From the NCBI GenBank assembly GCA_964017235.1, contig OZ024930.1:157852221-157916220 (forward strand): 64,000 nucleotides of DNA, given 5' to 3'. Positions within the stretch are counted from its first letter, which is position 1. Every line of letters begins with the position of its first letter. The notes under the pieces are model-generated. The model was not told where the DNA came from and did no database searches. It saw only the letters and a list, made by a program, of their open reading frames with translations. The position numbers and the translations under genes are program-made. Shown here in pieces: positions 45,001-56,655 of the stretch. This DNA comes from Sabellastarte sp. h YS-2021. Taxonomy: Eukaryota > Annelida > Polychaeta > Sabellida > Sabellidae.

Positions 45001-47489
45001 GTAAGTATCAAGTATTTGTTTATTGCCATACAATTTCGTGAAAAGAAGCTCTCGAGTGACGTTAGTGTCAAGTACAGTCATATTACTGCCATCTTGGAGA
45101 CACAAACTATGCAGACACAGTAGTACAAGAAGATGAAATATTTGTTTTAGTGTGTCCCCATTTGTATGAAACTCAATGTAAAAATGTTCACTTAAGTTTT
45201 TCACAAAGCAAGCTTTATATTTCATCACAGCAGAACAGGATATTCTGCTGGGTTTTTAAATGTTATTTTCTCCACAAAATGATGGGTTTTAAAATTGCTA
45301 AATATACACAGTTATATGTTTCATTCAAAATGAAAAGGAAAATAAAGCACTTATTGTTTCACTTACCTTTAATGTCTATTTTTACAATTTGCCATTTGAA
45401 ATCATTTATAAACCTGAGGGACAACAAACCTCAGTGACTGAGGGACCACAAACCCTTGCTGGGGATCCAGATATTCATGAAAGTTCTGAAAAAATATTGC
45501 AGAGCTACAATGCAGATCCAAATAATCTTTGAGCTAAGCTAAAGAGACCCTTGTAAGAAATTGAAACCTCAATGTAGTGTAGGAATAAATACCGAGTGTA
45601 AGGGCATTTAATATGTTATTTAGTCCTGGCAAAAATTCAAATAATGCACGAGCGTTGTTATAAGGCACAAGGGCATTATGAAAGAATCTTTGCCTGGCAT
45701 AAATAGCGTAACAAATGCTTGCGCATGAGGTATTTAAAGACCGGTCTACCTGGTTTAAAGAAATACTCCTGTATTTTTATAAGGTGACATAAACAAGGAA
45801 GCCGCAATATTCTTTTGAATGCCTGATCTCTCTCGTAAAGGCAGACAATTTTACTGCCAACATACAATCGTGCAATTCGAAGCATCACTTCCAGTTTTTG
45901 TGGCCGTTTGTCCTTCTATTATTAGTCCAGCTGATTATATGCTCACAGAAGCGTTTTTATTTGCTGCGCACTTCTGGTCTCTTTATAATAAGATTTGAAC
46001 ATATATTTTCGAAAAATCGGGAAAAAAATGGCAGAGTTTTGATCAAGGTACAGACCATCTTTGAGGACCTTTTGTGAAATAATTCCTGATCACTTGTATA
46101 GTTATGGACGAAGAAACAGACAAGCAAAATGAAGCAATTACAATATCTTTGCTCCTCCCCTTTGGAGGCTATGGTAATTAAATCTGTCTTCCCAGGGTGA
46201 GAAATGAACCATAAAACAAAATGTCACATGAGGCCAAAATACATGTTGCAGGGTCTAAGTTATTGCAGTATAAACCAGCCACTAGGGGTCTGCCTCTGGG
46301 GTTGTTTTTTTTTTAACTCAAGAGATTAATGAAAAATCAGTAGAAAATAGCTTAACTAAATCCAAAAATCATATAAGGACAAAGGTTGTAGTCACAGAAA
46401 AGTTGAGTGGCTTTTTGGTCAAGGCTTTCTCTAAATTTTGATCTACCCATCTTAATGTATTAAATTTTGGATTAATCCACTTAATCCATAAAAAAAATCA
46501 GCTTAACCTTTTGAACACCTATTTGCAACCAAAGAGTTATTTTCTGTAAACTTTATTCTGATTTTAGCCCAGCTTGACTCTTCTTTCTGTATACAATCCC
46601 ATAACTTCAGCCCCCCCAAAACACAACAAAGTCTTAAATAGATTTACATAAGTTTTGTGACTTTGAAACTCTGTATTCTTTTCACAGTATTCTCCAGTCA
46701 AACCCCTAAGTTACAGCAGAACTGTGTTAAGCAAAATCTACATTCATGTAGAAGTAAATATTGGATCATAAGAGGGCCTAGTTTCAATTAAAATTTGAAA
46801 GCGTATTTTGCTTTGACTTTGAATTGTTACATAGAGTAAGGAATAATTGATATTTAACTTAATAAGTTCCAAAATTGTATTTAGAGAAGCTGCTTTTCTT
46901 TGTATCAAAGAAAGTTCATAACAACTTTACAGCAGTTTTTTTTACATCAGTACCCAATTTTTTTTCAGATAATAAAAAAATTTTGTAAGATACAAAGCAA
47001 TTTAGGGTAAAATATTAGGGACGCTAGGTACAATAAAACCTCAATTTGCTGAATTTCTATTAATATATTCTATTGCATAAACTCATTTCAAATATCTCAT
47101 TTTCTAAATATCTGTTTTGCCATCATGATAGTTTTTTTTCACTTAAAGTATCTTCTTCCATTTTACAGACTTTCTATTTTCCAACCGTTAAGGCTTATTT
47201 CAGCATGTTCAGAAGATGTACTGTACTTGTGTATATGTATAATTAGTGATCTCTCAAAGCAGGAATACTCAGTGAAACTGCCTTTAGAGTTGATTTAGAC
47301 TCTCAATGAACCTTTTTCCATTAAACTTTACTTGCCAGAATCGATCATTTCAATAAAATATAATATTCTAATGTCCCTTGATGAAAAATAAACAGAGTCC
47401 AAACTGTATTTCTGACTTGTTTAAAATACTAGGTGTGAAGTAAAACATCAAATATACAAATTCTGACATGTTTTAACAATATATTACAG
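45001..47489. other. intron containing repeat family F copy 2
   Basis: The 2.5-kb intron is AT-rich. Bases 45583-46000 are a second copy of family F (see 4975-5370). The rest, 46.0-47.5 kb, shows nothing recognisable apart from poly-T and poly-A tracts. Confidence 0.55.
45583..46000 (+). repeat. dispersed repeat family F, copy 2
   Basis: Collinear with 4975-5370: GTAGGAATAAATACCGAGTG, GGCAAAAATTCAAATAATGC, GGCATAAATAGCG, TTTTTATAAGGTGACATA, then CTCTCTCGTAAAGGCAGA. It carries an extra about 40-bp insertion near 45.66 kb. Unknown class. Confidence 0.5.
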
Positions 47490-47654
47490 TTTCCAGTGTA
47501 TTCTTCACGAGATAGTTCTAACATCTCAGACCGGATTGTCTGGCCCCTGGGAAGAATCCGGAATACAGGACAGAGAGAAGTGTCCCTGGATCCATATGCA
47601 GATGTGATCACTTTTATAATTGCAGCCCAGGTTTTAAACCACAGTCTGAATGAA
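47490..47654 (+). CDS. DUF11-like repeat 3, exon 2
   Basis: The acceptor is ATATATTACAG and the donor GTGAGT; phase 0 at both ends, 55 residues. FPVYSSRDSSNISDRIVWPL is followed by GRIRNTGQREVSLDPYADVI and TFIIAAQVLNHSLNE. The order 'L-G-x-I-x-N-T-G ... D-x-I-T-F-x-hydrophobic-x-A-x-V-L-N' closely resembles the DUF11/isopeptide repeat's LGxVTNT...DxITxxxxAxVxD block. Sequons: NIS, NHS. Confidence 0.88.
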
Positions 47655-48205
47655 GTGAGTTTATTGTGGGGCTACTGTGAACGGTGATGCATTTTATATG
47701 CTTGAGTACACTTTAACTGTTATTTTATTATAAAGCAATATTCTTTGATGATAATTGTTGATAAAAGTGAATCATTTTTTAGAAGTAGTACAAATGGACT
47801 ACAATCCTACACCCGAAGTTTGAAGTGTGTGAAGTATGATTTATTTGATTTGAATAATTTATGTGAGCATTTTCATAGGCACTGATTGAACCGAGGTTGT
47901 TGTGTTTTAATTGTTGTTTGCCCCAGTCAGTTAAGGCTGGGGTCACAGTCGTCCCCTGTGCCGTCTGGGCGGTGGGCATAAATTTAACAAAATTTTTAGG
48001 ATATGTTCAGCCTAAAAGGATCTAGAGCTGCTTAGCTGTTACCATGGCAATACTTTTAAAATTGGAGGTTATAAGCTTTATAAGTATTCCAAGATCTAAA
48101 CCAGTGTATGGATTTTTCACCAAATTTTCAGGGTATGTTTACCCAAGGAGGATCTAGATCTGATTAAGTTTTAGGACATATATAGCAATGGCTGTAGCCA
48201 ATTAT
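47655..48205. other. intron with another hairpin-ended repeat
   Basis: At 47921-47942 a CCCCAG...CTGGGG hairpin (CCCCAGTCAGTTAAGGCTGG then GG) precedes CCGTCTGGGCGGTGGGC. This layout resembles the hairpin ends of the Helentron-like families. What follows to 48.2 kb contains two copies of GGATCTAGA-type sub-repeats. It directly abuts the family D array. Confidence 0.45.
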
Positions 48206-49985
48206 TAGTAACACTGGGCAGGCGGGTGGCGGGAAAAAGTTTGTCTGGGCTGTATCTGAGAAATCGTAAGGTGTAGAAAGTTTATACTTTGGACATTGGC
48301 TAGGGTGTGTAGGTATACAACGTCCTGGTGTAACCTTGATTTGACCTTTGACCTTGCCGCAGTAACCTTGAGTTTGAAAACCTTATCCGGAAGTTATCTT
48401 GACAACTGTAAGGTGTAGGAAATTGTTACTTGGTAGGGACATTAGTTAGGGGATGTAGGTGTGCAACGTCATAGTGTGACCTTGATTTGACCTTTGACCT
48501 TGCCATAGTGACCTTGACCTATAAAATCTTGTGCGGGCTATATCTCAGAACCGTAAGGTATAGGATGTTGATACCTGGTAGCGACATTGGTTACGGGATG
48601 TAGGTGTGCAACATCGTGGTTTGACCTTAATTTGACCTTTGACCTTGCCATAGTAACCTTGATCTGTATAATCTTGTCCGGGCTATATCTCAGAAACCGT
48701 AAGGTGTAGGAAGTTGATACTTGTAGGGTCATTAATTAGGGGGTGTAGGTGTGCAGCGTCATGGTGTGACCTAGATTTGACCTTTGACCTTGCTGTAGTG
48801 ACCTTGACCTGTAAAATCTTGTGGGAGCTATATCTCAGAAACCGTAATGTGTAGGAAGTTGAAACCTCGTAGGACCATTGGTTAGAGGATGTAGGTGTGC
48901 AACATCATGATGTGACCTTGATTTGACCTTTGATCTTGCCGTACTGACCTATAAAATTTTGTCCGGGCTATATCTCAGAAACCGTAAGGTGTAGGAAGTT
49001 GATACCTGATAGGGACATTGGTTAGGTGGTGTAGATGTGCAGCGTCATAGTGTGACCTTCATTTGACCTTTGACCTTGTGGGAATGACCTTGACCTTTAA
49101 ATTCTTGTGCGGGCTATATCTCAAAAACCATAAGGTGTAGGAAGTTGATACCTGGTAGGGACATTGGTTAAGAGGTGTAGGTGTGCAATGTCAAGGTGTG
49201 ATCTTGATTTGGTCTTTGAGCTTGCGGTAATGACCCCTTGACCTATAAAATCTTGTACTGGCTATATCTCAGAAACCATAAGGTGTAGGAAGTTTATACC
49301 TGTTGGGGACATTGGTTTGGGGGCTAGGTGTGCACTATCATGGTGTGACCTTGATTTGACCTTGCCTTAGTGACCTTGACCTATAAAATCTTGTGCGGGC
49401 TATATTTCAGAAACCTAAGGTGTAGGAAGTTGATACCTGGTAGGGACATTTGTTGGGGGGATGTAGGTGTGCAATGTTATGGTGTGACCTTTAACTTTAT
49501 CTCTGCTAAAGTGTGTTCACCTGCCATATTTGAGATATCTTTCTCTTATGACAAAGATATATAGATTGCTGCAACTGATTATTATATGCACGTTACATAA
49601 TTGTGCTTTTTCCATTGACAGCTATTCTCTAATCAATAAATTTTACAGCTTCATAATTTTTAGTTTACTGATTAATGCTGTCATCTTACTATTGAATTTT
49701 CTTGTTTTAATACTTTATCTTTACATACCTTTTTTAATTTCTCTTAGATGTTATTTTCACTACTTAAACATTATATTATATCTCATGGTGTTGAAAACTA
49801 TTTCCCCTTAAACATTATATCTCATGGTGTTGAAAACTATTTCCCCAGGCTGTGGTTAGGTTTAGGATGTTGATACTTAGTAGCAATATTGATTTAGAGG
49901 TGTAGATATGCAACATCATGGTGTAACCTTGATTTGACCTTTGACCTTGCTGTAGTGGCCATAACCTTTAATATCTTTACAGGGC
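48206..49985 (-). mobile_element. Helentron/HINE-like element D, copy 4 (left-truncated)
   Basis: The hairpin end is missing; the match begins at GGGCAGGCGGGTGGCGGGAA. About eight monomers (48.23-49.48 kb) are followed by the family tail. The right end GGCTGTGG (49850) runs into a further partial monomer (to about 49985), and a short CTTAAACATTATATCTCATG duplication lies at 49.77-49.83 kb. This suggests recombination between copies. Confidence 0.6.
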
Positions 49986-50267
49986 TATATTTTAGAAACT
50001 GGTCTGTATTACCCCCATTTCATGAAAATACAGCCTTTAGCAAATAATAAAATAGTTTCTTTATAAATAAAACATCCCAAAGTCTACAAGATTAGGTTCT
50101 ACTTAGCTAACTTCTACTTTTACCTTTGCAGATATTGGATTTTCTGATGTTTGGCCCTCCAGAATGGTTCCACTTATATCTATATATTCAATGTGCAATG
50201 ATATTTCTGTTTACAGAGTCCATTGTGTATGTCCTCACTTTGTTTACTATTTCAAATTGTAATTCAG

Positions 50268-50363
50268 GTTGGAAAACTGGTTTCCATGACTGCAGGAATG
50301 CAAATAGATAGTAACAAACTTTGGGTTGGAACGACAAGCAAAGTTATTGCTGCAGTCAATGAG
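50268..50363 (+). CDS. DUF11-like repeat 3, exon 3
   Basis: The acceptor is TTGTAATTCAG and the donor GTAAGT; phase 0 at both ends, 32 residues: VGKLVSMTAGMQIDSNKLWV then GTTSKVIAAVNE. It matches the SAGxxY...xxWVGQxxF end of repeats 1 and 4, with GTT in place of GQ. It closes repeat 3, and the next repeat begins in phase 0 at 54528. Confidence 0.85.
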
Positions 50364-51087
50364 GTAAGTTTATCTGAGTAACTCTTTTCACTCTTATGCA
50401 TTCTGACAATGCAAATGCTACCACATAATATACTATGGAGATTTTTTTCTGTATGTAAAATACTAACCTAAAACAGAGGAAAAACAGAGGAAAATGCAAC
50501 TTTATGTTGAATGAAATAGGTGAGTACTAAATTAACCTGTGATAAAATAGCTGAGGCCCAGATATCATTGTTTATCAGTGTCCTAGATGTTGTTTAGCCT
50601 GCCACGGGGTGGGGGGTAAGACCCACCAAGAAGAGGAGCACCGAGGGGGGGGGGGGGGGGGGCGGCATTTTCACAAACGGTCTCAGAGTTAGCCCAGTTT
50701 TAGACTGAGCCACTGGCTCAAACCTGATCATTGTGGCTCAGGTTTTGTCACAAACAGTTTTCACAGAAGGGGTCTTAGTTAAGACCAAGATTGTCAAGTA
50801 ACCACAGTGGTTTCCTGTGTCATGTGACCATTTATTTGTAGCTAAGATATTCTACTGATGCATAGTACATGTGTACATTTCACACATTTCATCTCTGGTA
50901 AAATACTTTTGCACAATGGGATACCTTGTAAACAGATAAAACATCCAAAGACTACTTCAGGGGTTGTTTCATATCAATGTACCTTATTTTCAGCCATTTC
51001 ATATTTTAAGTGGAGAAAGAATTATAGCAGCCATATTTTAGCTTCTACAGTGTATATACAAAGCCTAAGTCTCCAATCTACCTGGCG
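50364..51087. other. intron with G18 run
   Basis: An 18-base G run at 50645-50662 lies in a GC-richer patch with repeats of CTCAG/GTCTTAG around it (50.67-50.80 kb and again 51.25-51.39 kb), probably an undefined interspersed element. No coding potential. Confidence 0.45.
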
Positions 51088-51236
51088 CTGGTAGTTGCTT
51101 GCCGTTGGTCGGCAGTTTACAGTACACAACCCTAGCAAACTCTATGTACTGGTTTCCTCTGCCCTTCCAACTACCCGTCGTGATATGACCTCTAGAGTGT
51201 TGAAAGCGACGTTAAACCCCAAATAAACAAACCAAT
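51088..51236 (+). repeat. SINE 3' part with GACGTTAAACCCC tail
   Basis: GTTGCTTGCCGTTGGTCGGC, a GTACTGGTTTCCTCTGCCCT block, CTTCCAACTACC and then GTTGAAAGCGACGTTAAACC followed by AAATAAACAAACC. The body is shared with the inverted copy at 2.8 kb and the copy at the right window edge. The tRNA head is missing here. Confidence 0.55.
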
Positions 51237-52019
51237 CTACCTGTCTCAGCATCTGAGCCAGTGTTTCAGCCAAAGTTGGCTGACACTGAGACGACTGGTG
51301 AAATGCATAAAGTCTGAACCCCTTTGGCCCAACTAAAATGTTTCAAAAATTTGAGACAAAAGTCTTGATTGTGAGCCTGAGACCAGGCTAAGCCCTTGGT
51401 GTGCAATATACCATACACATTCATACATGTGGATTTTAAATGAGGTCAACATGACTAGGGCAACATGACTGCAAATTTACACCCATTTTGCCTCAAATGT
51501 GTTTTTCAAAATCTTTGGTCAAATGTCAGAGTTCATTCAGAATGGTAAGTACTATGCATAAAACAACATATTCACAGTATTTTTGGAATAAACACTTTTG
51601 ACTAAATAAGACAACAAATGTATTTTGCTTAGTTATCCTCATATCACATGACATTTGAGACCTCCAACTTTCACACAATACATTAAAAATCCACCAAGAA
51701 AGGTGGTGACATACAAAGCTTGCCAATGAAGTAAACCTATCAATCAAAATAAATTAATTACTTCTTGTGTATTGTTTTCGTAAAAAAACAGGTAACACGA
51801 TAGACACCATCTACATTTTTCATCCCACATTTTGAGAAGAATTGAAACAAAAGATCTGTTTTAAAATTTTACAGGCTGCCTTTATTCCAGTTGTTTACTT
51901 ATGTTGGTATATTATATATTGTTGTCAATGCAGGGAACATAAAATTAGAGCACCTTTAAAATATGAAAATACACCTCTAAAATAAGCATCTGTCATTTGA
52001 AGTGTGTATTTTATGCCGC
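51237..52019. other. intron, nothing recognised
   Basis: AT-rich intron between the SINE and the second Harbinger-like element. No open frame or transposon border of note was found. Confidence 0.5.
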
Positions 52020-52481
52020 TGTTCCACCAAAGTACTAAGCCCCGATCCTGTCTGCGACCCTTAATTGTGGTCAGTCGGTGAAGAAAATGGTAAAATGGGC
52101 AGGAATACTGAATCGGTATCAAAGCCTGAGATTAAGTTCAGATCAGCCTCAGGAAGCCTGAGGAGGCCCCAGGAGGCCCCACACAGTCCCCGACTGTTCT
52201 GTGACTAAGAACCGATTAAGCCATTTTTCTGGTTGGTTTGAACCACGACCTTGTCGTACACATACCGACTAGGTCCCAGGATGCCTCAGGCTTCCTGGGA
52301 AGGGATTAAGCCCCGACTAACCCCCGATTAAGTCCCGGCTTCCTCAGGTGTCCTGAGGCCTCCTCAGTGTTCCCCAGAACAAGATGGCCGATTCTTGTTT
52401 TGCAAGAAAACTGCATTCTCTGAGTATATATATGTAAATTCCAGGATGTAATTATCATTACTTGTCCAGGAACAAAGCAGG

Positions 52482-52673
52482 ATGCCACCTTTCAATGGAA
52501 GACAGCTTCAGCAACAAATTAGGGGTTTTTTCGTTTTTATTCAGTTACATATACTGATGTATTTGCTATTTCTACGTCGACCACAGCAACCACCACAAGC
52601 AGCACCTCCACCAACACCACCAGCAGCCATACAGAGACCTAGAAGAAGGCATAACATGTGGGTCAGGCAATAA
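52482..52673 (+). pseudogene. Harbinger transposase N-terminal fragment
   Basis: 63 codons: a hydrophobic stretch (FFVFIQLHILMYLLFLRR) then a Pro/Ala-rich region ending in RPRRRHNMWVRQ. This parallels the 22701-22898 leader of the other element (LLFFIELNMFLYIMISR ... NPWVMPW), which shows common origin. The frame stops right after WVRQ, where the remainder of the transposase has been deleted. It may still be transcribed, but it lacks any DDE residues. Confidence 0.65.
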
Positions 52674-53009
52674 CCAGTCCTTTTCAGGACTACCAAATAT
52701 TCCAAAAACAATTAATCAGCTGTGCTTGTTCCAAATAACCCAACCAGTATCAAACATAAGTCACCCAACCAACAAACAGACAAACACAATGCCCAACATA
52801 ATTCCCACAAATAACAGACAAACCCAATGCCCAACATAACTTGCTAAATGGAATAAATATTGCATATATTTTGAAAGCTACACCCTAATTTCACTTACAT
52901 TTGGTTTTTATTCTGGAAAAATAACTGAAACTGAAATTTTTTCCTTCATTGCAATTCTTAAAATTAAATTTTTTTATTCCACTTCAAGAAAATTAAGAAA
53001 ATATAACCA

Positions 53010-53210
53010 CCCAAATGGTTCTGTTTACAGTAGGGTTTATCTGTCTGTTGGTTGTGGGGAGTTATGTTTGCAAATTCGTTTGTCAGTTCGTTCGTTGGAG
53101 ATTATGTTTGCTATTGGGTTTGTCAGTTTGTTGGTTGGGGGGTTATGTGTGGTATTGGGTTTGTCTGTTTGTTGGTTGGTGGCTGTGTGATAACATAATA
53201 TCTTTTAACT
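53010..53210 (+). repeat. degenerate tandem repeat TTTGTCNGTTNGTTGG
   Basis: Four or so copies of a roughly 48-bp unit built from TTTGTCAGTTTGTTGGTTGG and GGTTATGTNTGNTATTGGG. A shorter relative occurs in the 22.3-kb element near 24.47-24.55 kb. The Val/Gly/Cys-rich open frame across it is a by-product. Confidence 0.6.
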
Positions 53211-54269
53211 CTAGGGATGGTGTCAGTGTTGGACTTTTTTATTACAGATTTAAAGCAATCCCACGGATTTAAAAGTACAAATGGGCAGATTATTGGCCAT
53301 ATTGAGAGTTTATTTATCTATTTTTTTTTCTATGTGGCCTTCTGTTGTTATGTGTATTACCATGGGTAATTTGTTTCATGTTTGGGGTGGTGTGCATGTT
53401 TTGTCTTGTTTTGTTTTGTTTTGTGATAAGTATTTGTACTGAACTGTTACACTTTGGGAGGGGAATTTGAACAACTTGCAGCTAAATAATTGTTTTTGGA
53501 AGATTTGAGCGGCCCTGAAAAGGGCCTGAGGGGTCAGAGACCCAACCGGACTGGCTGGCTACTGAGGAGGCTACTGCTGTTGAGACAGTGCTGTGACCTT
53601 CTATCCTCTATCCTCTCTTCCCTCTCTTCTGTACCCTCCTCTGTCCTTTCCTCTGTCCTCTCCTCCAACTCTCCACCTTCCTTCTCCCTCTCCTCTTGCC
53701 TATCCTCCATCTTCTTCTGAAAACTGAAAACCTCTAAGCAGTAAGTGACACACGTCTCTCAGTAGCCAACCAGTCTAAACACAGAAAGCGTGTCCGCGGT
53801 CGCTTATATAGTCCCAGACCCCCGAATTGCCTCTTTTGGGTTTCAGATGCACGGAAAATAGTCGGTTCTTAATCGGTACTTAGTCCCAGGCCTCCTGGGG
53901 CGTCCTCAAACCATCGCAGACTAAGTTTCAGTGGTCCCAGGCGGCCTGAGGAGGCCGGTTTGGATTGGTTTGGATCGGCTTCTCTTAGTCGGGGCCCAGA
54001 TTTCTTAGTCCCAGGACACCTGAGACGGTCTGTCAGGCTTCCCGGGACTAATGAAACCGATTCCTTCACATGCATGAAACTTCAAAGGTCTGTTATGAGT
54101 CGGGGACTGACAAACAGGCTTCCTGGGACTATGCTAGGGACGCCTGGGACTAAGGGTAACAGGAGGCCTAAGACAACATAGGACTGTGTAAATTTGGGTC
54201 TGAGGAGGCCTGAGGAAGCCTGGGACTGGACATTTTGTTGACGGCGGGAAATGAGAATCGGTTTGGATT

Positions 54270-54303
54270 GTGAGAAATATCAAACATGTTTGATATTTCT
54301 CAC
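54270..54303. repeat. perfect 34-bp palindrome
   Basis: Two 17-base arms meet with no spacer at AAACATGTTT; the left arm is GTGAGAAATATCAAACA. It lies about 110 bp inside the right end of the deleted Harbinger-like element. An imperfect version lies at the equivalent place in the other element (26793-26823). Confidence 0.9.
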
Positions 54304-54527
54304 GGCCCCAACCGACAACTACCGATACATACCGAATGGCTGGGACTAAGCAAATATTTGAAACCGACTATAAAAAACCCTTAATCAGGAAGCTTAGTCA
54401 TGTGGTGGAATAGTGATTTCATTTGACTGTAAACTTAATAACTTTCCTAATGCCAAAACTCTTTAAAAAAGTATGACCTTGATTTTGTTATGAAATGTTT
54501 TAACCTCTTATATCTCCTTTATTTCAG

Positions 54528-54787
54528 ACTGTGACTGCGCCCACTTTTAACATGGAATATGGTTTTGGTACTGACCAGGTGGAGACCGGAGGTGCTGCTG
54601 TAGTAGAATTTGAAATCATCACAAAACCTGAATCTCTGTATGACCCAATGTCTGTAGAGTTTATCATGCCATATGAAAACAATTCTGCAGTGATGAGAAT
54701 TTGCAGGGCTGAAGTCATCTCCAAGGGTTTGAACCTGCCATGTTTTGACCGAGTGGCCATCAATAGCTCCATCACATATTCATCAAA
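54528..54787 (+). CDS. DUF11-like repeat 4, exon 1
   Basis: The acceptor is CCTTTATTTCAG and the donor GTTAGT; starts phase 0, ends phase 2. TVTAPTFNMEYGFGTDQVET, then GGAAVVEFEI, MSVEFIMPYENNSAVMRICR and AEVISKGLNLPCFDRVAI. The last two blocks align closely with repeat 3 (VLAPYNDSARMKLCDVRIAA, QGLNVPCF), including both cysteines. It continues past the cysteine into NSSITYSS, as in repeat 2. Sequons: NNS, NSS. Confidence 0.9.
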
Positions 54788-55597
54788 GTTAGTTTAAAAG
54801 AAACAATTATGGCTTCTGATTAGAGATTGTTTTAATAAAGGTTAAAAAGTGTATTTTTGTGTGTGATCCGAATTTACTGGGATCAGGCCCTGATAGAGAA
54901 TAGACAATATAATGGATACTTACACCAGTACAGGTCCAACATGAAAATGGTTTTTCATTTCCTAATTGTAGGATACTACCTTTCGACCACATATGTACAA
55001 AGCAATAGTCTGTGATCTTAAGTACCACTCTCAAAAAGAAGGGTAGGTGTAACTTTCGTACACTAAAGGTAATGTCAGAGCAGTTTTCAATGTTCAAAAC
55101 TGATTCCCATATGTGAGATAGTTAACTTGGGTCTGAGAAAAAGGCTTATGACACTATATTATAATATATATAATATTGTTTGATTTATCACTGAACTTAA
55201 GCTCCACCATATAGGTGTCAGAGCATTAAGAAATCAGTATAGAGGTTAAAGGAAACAGCATCTTGCAGACATGTACTTTTTAATTTTAAGATAACACTAT
55301 TTGTTAACTGTGAGGAAGAAAATTCTGCTGTTTGGCTCGATAAGTTAGCACATGTCTCAACTTGGCACAACTATAAAGCACACAATTCAACATCTAGCAA
55401 ATCAGATCATAGACTCAAAAATGTAGATTTCTAAACTGTATCTGGATTGGTCATGTGACAGTTATGGGATCTGATTTAAATTATATTATCACTCATACAA
55501 ATCACATGAAAAGGAAATGAATTGGTTATTTCTTTACCGAAATTTATTTTTACCTTGTTTTTATTTCATATTTTAATTTTGCAAATACATATTATTA
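54788..55597. other. intron, nothing recognised
   Basis: AT-rich start of the intron after the first exon of repeat 4; no recognisable features. Confidence 0.55.
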
Positions 55598-55820
55598 GAG
55601 TGAGAAATCTAAAATTTGCCACATATCTGAAATTTGCCACATGTTGAAATACCAATAAAATAAATGAATTGAGGTGAGATTTGTTGAATGTACGGTAAAT
55701 TAAGGTTTTTGAACTGAAAAATACCAATTTTAAGACAAAACATCATTTTGTTCATAAAATTAACTAAGGTTTTAGAGGTGGCGAATTTTAGATTCCTGGC
55801 GAATTTTAGATTTCTTACTC
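55598..55820. mobile_element. 225-bp MITE with TA borders, copy 2
   Basis: Same element as 33974-34198, with ends GAGTGAGAAATCTAAAATTT and GAATTTTAGATTTCTTACTC, flanked by TA. The two copies are similar along their whole length, with scattered substitutions. Confidence 0.75.
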
Positions 55821-55828
55821 TACCTCCA

Positions 55829-56190
55829 TTGGTAGGTTATGTTATGGGGGTGCATTTGTGCGTCTTCACTCTAAAAGGAATGACCAAATCTTTCTGAAAA
55901 TTTTTATGTGAGTAGGGCCTGAGCAAAGGGCGAAGTGATTGAATTTTAGGAAAGATCTGCATCATATTTTGGATAGATGAAAAACCCTCAAATTTTGAAA
56001 GGTACAATTTTCAATGTATTTTTAATGACTTTGGCTTTCTGGTTGATGTAACTCCAAAATTAATGAGTGGATTTTCCTGAAATTTTTGATGTAGGTTCAG
56101 CTGGATCAAATTCTGGATACAAAAAAACACCTGAATTTGGGAAATGTACCCTGGTGGAGATCTGTAATATTAGGGCTTTCTAGTTATCAT
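55829..56190 (+). repeat. dispersed repeat family C, copy 3
   Basis: It starts AGGTTATGTTATGGGGGTGC and ends CCCTGGTGGAGATCTGTAAT ... TTTCTAGTTATC. It contains two degenerate sub-repeats with CTCCAAAATTAATGAGTGGA. Compare the copies at 4236-4595 and, inverted, 12385-12700. Confidence 0.55.
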
Positions 56191-56655
56191 AAAACAAAAA
56201 CAAATAAGGATCTTGTGTCCAAGTTGTAAGAATTTACTCCTTGGACCAGTATACAGTCTCAACACCTATTTTAATGAAAATATTAGACACAGCAGAACCT
56301 GTATTATCTGAATAGATTGGGGAAGTGAGATTTTGCTATGGAAAATAGAAGGTTTATAAATTAGAAGAAGCAATTCAGTAAATGAAATAGGAAACTACAA
56401 ATTGGTTAAGAGTGGACGTGGTTACATAAAATTAAATATTTGAAAAATAAAATAATGTTGAATGATAAAAGTTCTACTTTATATAATAGGAAAACTTTCC
56501 ACATAAGATATACAGAAAAAAATATATCATGAATGAAGGTGACAATACTATATAAGTGAGTAGCACACAAAATATTATCGCTGTATTCTTAAATCTAGAT
56601 ACCTTAAACAAACACATAAAACAGTTCATCCCCGGCTCTCAATTGCAAAAGCTAA
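56191..56655. other. intron, nothing recognised
   Basis: AT-rich intron with no recognisable borders. Confidence 0.5.

Larger units (their letters stand above)
52020..54413. mobile_element. PIF/Harbinger-like element, internally deleted
   Basis: The left end TGTTCCACCAAAGTACTAAG and the right end (inverse ATTCCACCACATGACTAAG) form the terminal repeats. They resemble the TGTTCCAC of the 22.3-kb element. Shared landmarks are a transposase N-terminal leader (52482-52673), the AGTCCTTTTCAGGACT hairpin, the AATAATTGTTTTTGGAAGAT block (24890 and 53487), a pyrimidine-rich tract, and a palindrome near the right end. The catalytic region is absent, so it is non-autonomous. Subterminal zones are filled with AGGAAGCCTGAGGAGGCC-type and GACTAAG/CCGACT motifs. 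Confidence 0.75.

Noticed and set aside
53490-53720. Ser/Leu-rich 76-codon frame in the second Harbinger-like element
   Set aside because: Composition is set by a CTCTCCTCTGTCC tract corresponding to the antisense accessory gene region of the first element.
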